Below, in pieces: positions 6,561-7,845 of a stretch of 7,845 nt of DNA (the stretch's first letter is position 1; each line of letters begins with the position of its first letter). The DNA comes from Candidatus Aminicenantota bacterium (lineage in GTDB: Bacteria > Acidobacteriota > Aminicenantia > Aminicenantales > UBA8522). The translations under genes were made by a program, and so were the position numbers. The notes beneath the pieces are model-generated. The model worked only from the letters and a program-made list of their open reading frames with translations, was not told where the DNA came from and did no database searches. The stretch spans positions 13,632-21,476 of the forward strand of contig DQHV01000019.1 in the NCBI GenBank assembly GCA_003524335.1, written 5' to 3'.

Positions 6561-7845
6561 TCAGACCTCATCCTTGGCCGGAAGGTTCTTGTACCAGGTG
6601 AAATAAAGGATGACAGCCAGCCCCAGGGTCAGAGCCATCCAGGTCAGGAAGCTCGGCCAGCGCCGCAAAAAGAAATAAAAGACAAACAGGGCGATCGCGA
6701 ACTGAAAAATAGCGGTCAGAAGGCCGTTGAGCACGTCCATGGCCGGCATCTTGTCGTTGGCCGGGACGAGGCCGCGGCGCACCGCTTCCCGCCTTACAGG
6801 ACCCCACACACCCCACGGCCGCACCCGGCTGTAAAACTTGACCAGGACTTCCATGTCCGCCGGCCGGGTCAGAGCGGTGGCGACGAGCGTCGTACCGAAA
6901 CAGAGCCCTACGTCAACGGCCAGCGAAGCATAGGCCGGAAGATGGGGCAAGGCGATCACCCTTGAGAGCACGAGCACGACTGAAACCGCCATGCTCCAGA
7001 CAAAGGCCTTGGCGCTGAATCGCCAGTAATGCCAGCGCAGGGTTGCCGGCACCAGGATGACCGTGACCCAGACGAAGACCATCGTCTCCCAGGCAGTGAC
7101 GATGTGGGTAAAGGACAGGCTGAAGACGAAACCGATGAGCAGGGCGACGACCGAAGCGAGCTGTCCAAGCTGGACGAGCTGCTTCTGGCTGAACGGCCGC
7201 TTCACGTAGCGCTTGATGAAGTCGTTGGTCACGACCGAGCTCGTGACGTTGATCATGGCGCTGATCGTGGACATAAGAGCCGCCAGCAGGACGGCCATGA
7301 ACAGCCCTCGCATCCCGAGCGGCAGCTTCTTAAGGACAAGCGGCATGATCTTTTCGGCGTCGAACCCGGCCTCGGCGCCCAAGTACAAGATTCCCAAGAC
7401 CATGAAGGCGCAGCCGAGGATCCAGCGCAGCGTGTAGCCCACCGTCCAGAGGCCACCGGCAAGAGAAGCGTCGCGCGGCGAGCGCGTGGTCAGGAAGAAC
7501 TGGAAGTCCCAGACGTTCGGACCGGCCAGGACCCGAAAGATCAGCCAGTAGAACCCGGCCATGAGGATCGGGCCGAAGGGAAAGAAATGCTGGTAGCTCG
7601 GCGCCGTGGTCTGCATGAAGGAAGGCCAGAGATGCCAGGTCGGGGCGAGCGATCCCCAGGCGGCGTCCTTTTGCGCTAGGAAAGCATCGGGAGTGCCCGC
7701 GCGAAAAACCATCACGGTGAGGACGACCGCCCCGACCGCGATCAAGGCCGTCTGGAAGATGTCGGTCAGGATGACGCCAAAAAACCCGCCCAGGATGACA
7801 TACACGCCGACGACGGCGAAGACGATCAGGGTCGACTCCCACCGG
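6561..7845 (-). CDS. Sodium/solute symporter (SSS family), N-terminus cut off by window edge
   Basis: The last 427 or so residues of an SSS-family transporter, which imports sugars, amino acids or other organic solutes with Na+ on a LeuT-type fold. The frame is open to the right edge (RWESTLIVFAVVG before the GTG at 7805), so the start and about the first four helices are missing. About ten hydrophobic segments remain. Family signatures: GGFFGVILTDIFQ, then NVWDFQFFLTTRSPRDASLAGGL (the usual 'Q-R/F-x-x-x-K/R-x-P-x-x-A' region), and AALMSTISAMIN. In that last motif the S-T pair aligns with the Na2-site Ser-Ser of vSGLT helix 8. The TGA lies 2 bp before the alpha-mannosidase start, so the two are almost surely one operon. 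A mannose- or mannoside-related solute is inferred from that neighbour only. Confidence 0.9.
   Translation of the reverse strand, partial: RWESTLIVFAVVGVYVILGGFFGVILTDIFQTALIAVGAVVLTVMVFRAGTPDAFLAQKDAAWGSLAPTWHLWPSFMQTTAPSYQHFFPFGPILMAGFYWLIFRVLAGPNVWDFQFFLTTRSPRDASLAGGLWTVGYTLRWILGCAFMVLGILYLGAEAGFDAEKIMPLVLKKLPLGMRGLFMAVLLAALMSTISAMINVTSSVVTNDFIKRYVKRPFSQKQLVQLGQLASVVALLIGFVFSLSFTHIVTAWETMVFVWVTVILVPATLRWHYWRFSAKAFVWSMAVSVVLVLSRVIALPHLPAYASLAVDVGLCFGTTLVATALTRPADMEVLVKFYSRVRPWGVWGPVRREAVRRGLVPANDKMPAMDVLNGLLTAIFQFAIALFVFYFFLRRWPSFLTWMALTLGLAVILYFTWYKNLPAKDEV

Noticed and set aside
6561..7805. The GTG at 7805 as the true start of the symporter
   Set aside because: The frame stays open to the window edge with hydrophobic, family-like sequence, and SSS proteins need several more N-terminal helices.

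Overview
This window is about 7.8 kb of GC-rich bacterial DNA, roughly 60 % GC by eye. All six recognisable genes lie on the minus strand, so transcription runs right to left and the gaps between genes are short. The secretion signals (one Sec-type, one twin-arginine), a LolA-like exported protein and a PlsB-type acyltransferase suggest a Gram-negative (diderm) bacterium. The protein style (exported LolA-like protein, Tat-tagged aldo/keto reductase, SSS symporter beside a glycosidase) reminds me of Acidobacteriota/Aminicenantota-like genomes. That placement is an impression and was not tested.

The genes form three two-gene blocks. Block 1 (right, 4057-7845) is a sodium/solute symporter of the SSS family, missing its N-terminus at the window edge, followed after 2 bp by a GH38 alpha-mannosidase with all expected zinc and nucleophile residues and no signal peptide. 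Block 2 (1787-3941) is a small alpha/beta-hydrolase of the lipase type and, 22 bp later, a GTG-started glycerol-3-phosphate acyltransferase (PlsB family). Block 3 (left, 1-1662) is an exported LolA-like protein and, 17 bp later, a Tat-signal aldo/keto reductase that runs off the left edge.

Blocks 2 and 3 each begin with a clear sigma70-type promoter. The two have the same geometry: TTGGCA or TTGGCT, an 18-bp spacer, TATAAT, then exactly 31 bp to the start codon. The promoter of block 1 lies outside the window. A bulged 11-bp hairpin directly follows the acyltransferase stop codon and may end block 2.

Inferred roles: block 1 probably imports a small solute and hydrolyses a mannoside in the cytoplasm; block 2 is probably lipid turnover or phospholipid synthesis; block 3 acts in the cell envelope. 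I found no RNA genes, mobile elements, CRISPR arrays or long repeats. No gene-free stretch reaches 300 bases; the two longest gaps (1663-1786 and 3942-4056) hold the promoters. The window looks largely like ordinary metabolic DNA. The best leads are the symporter/mannosidase pair, the lipase/acyltransferase pair, the matched promoters and a rare-codon patch inside the mannosidase.
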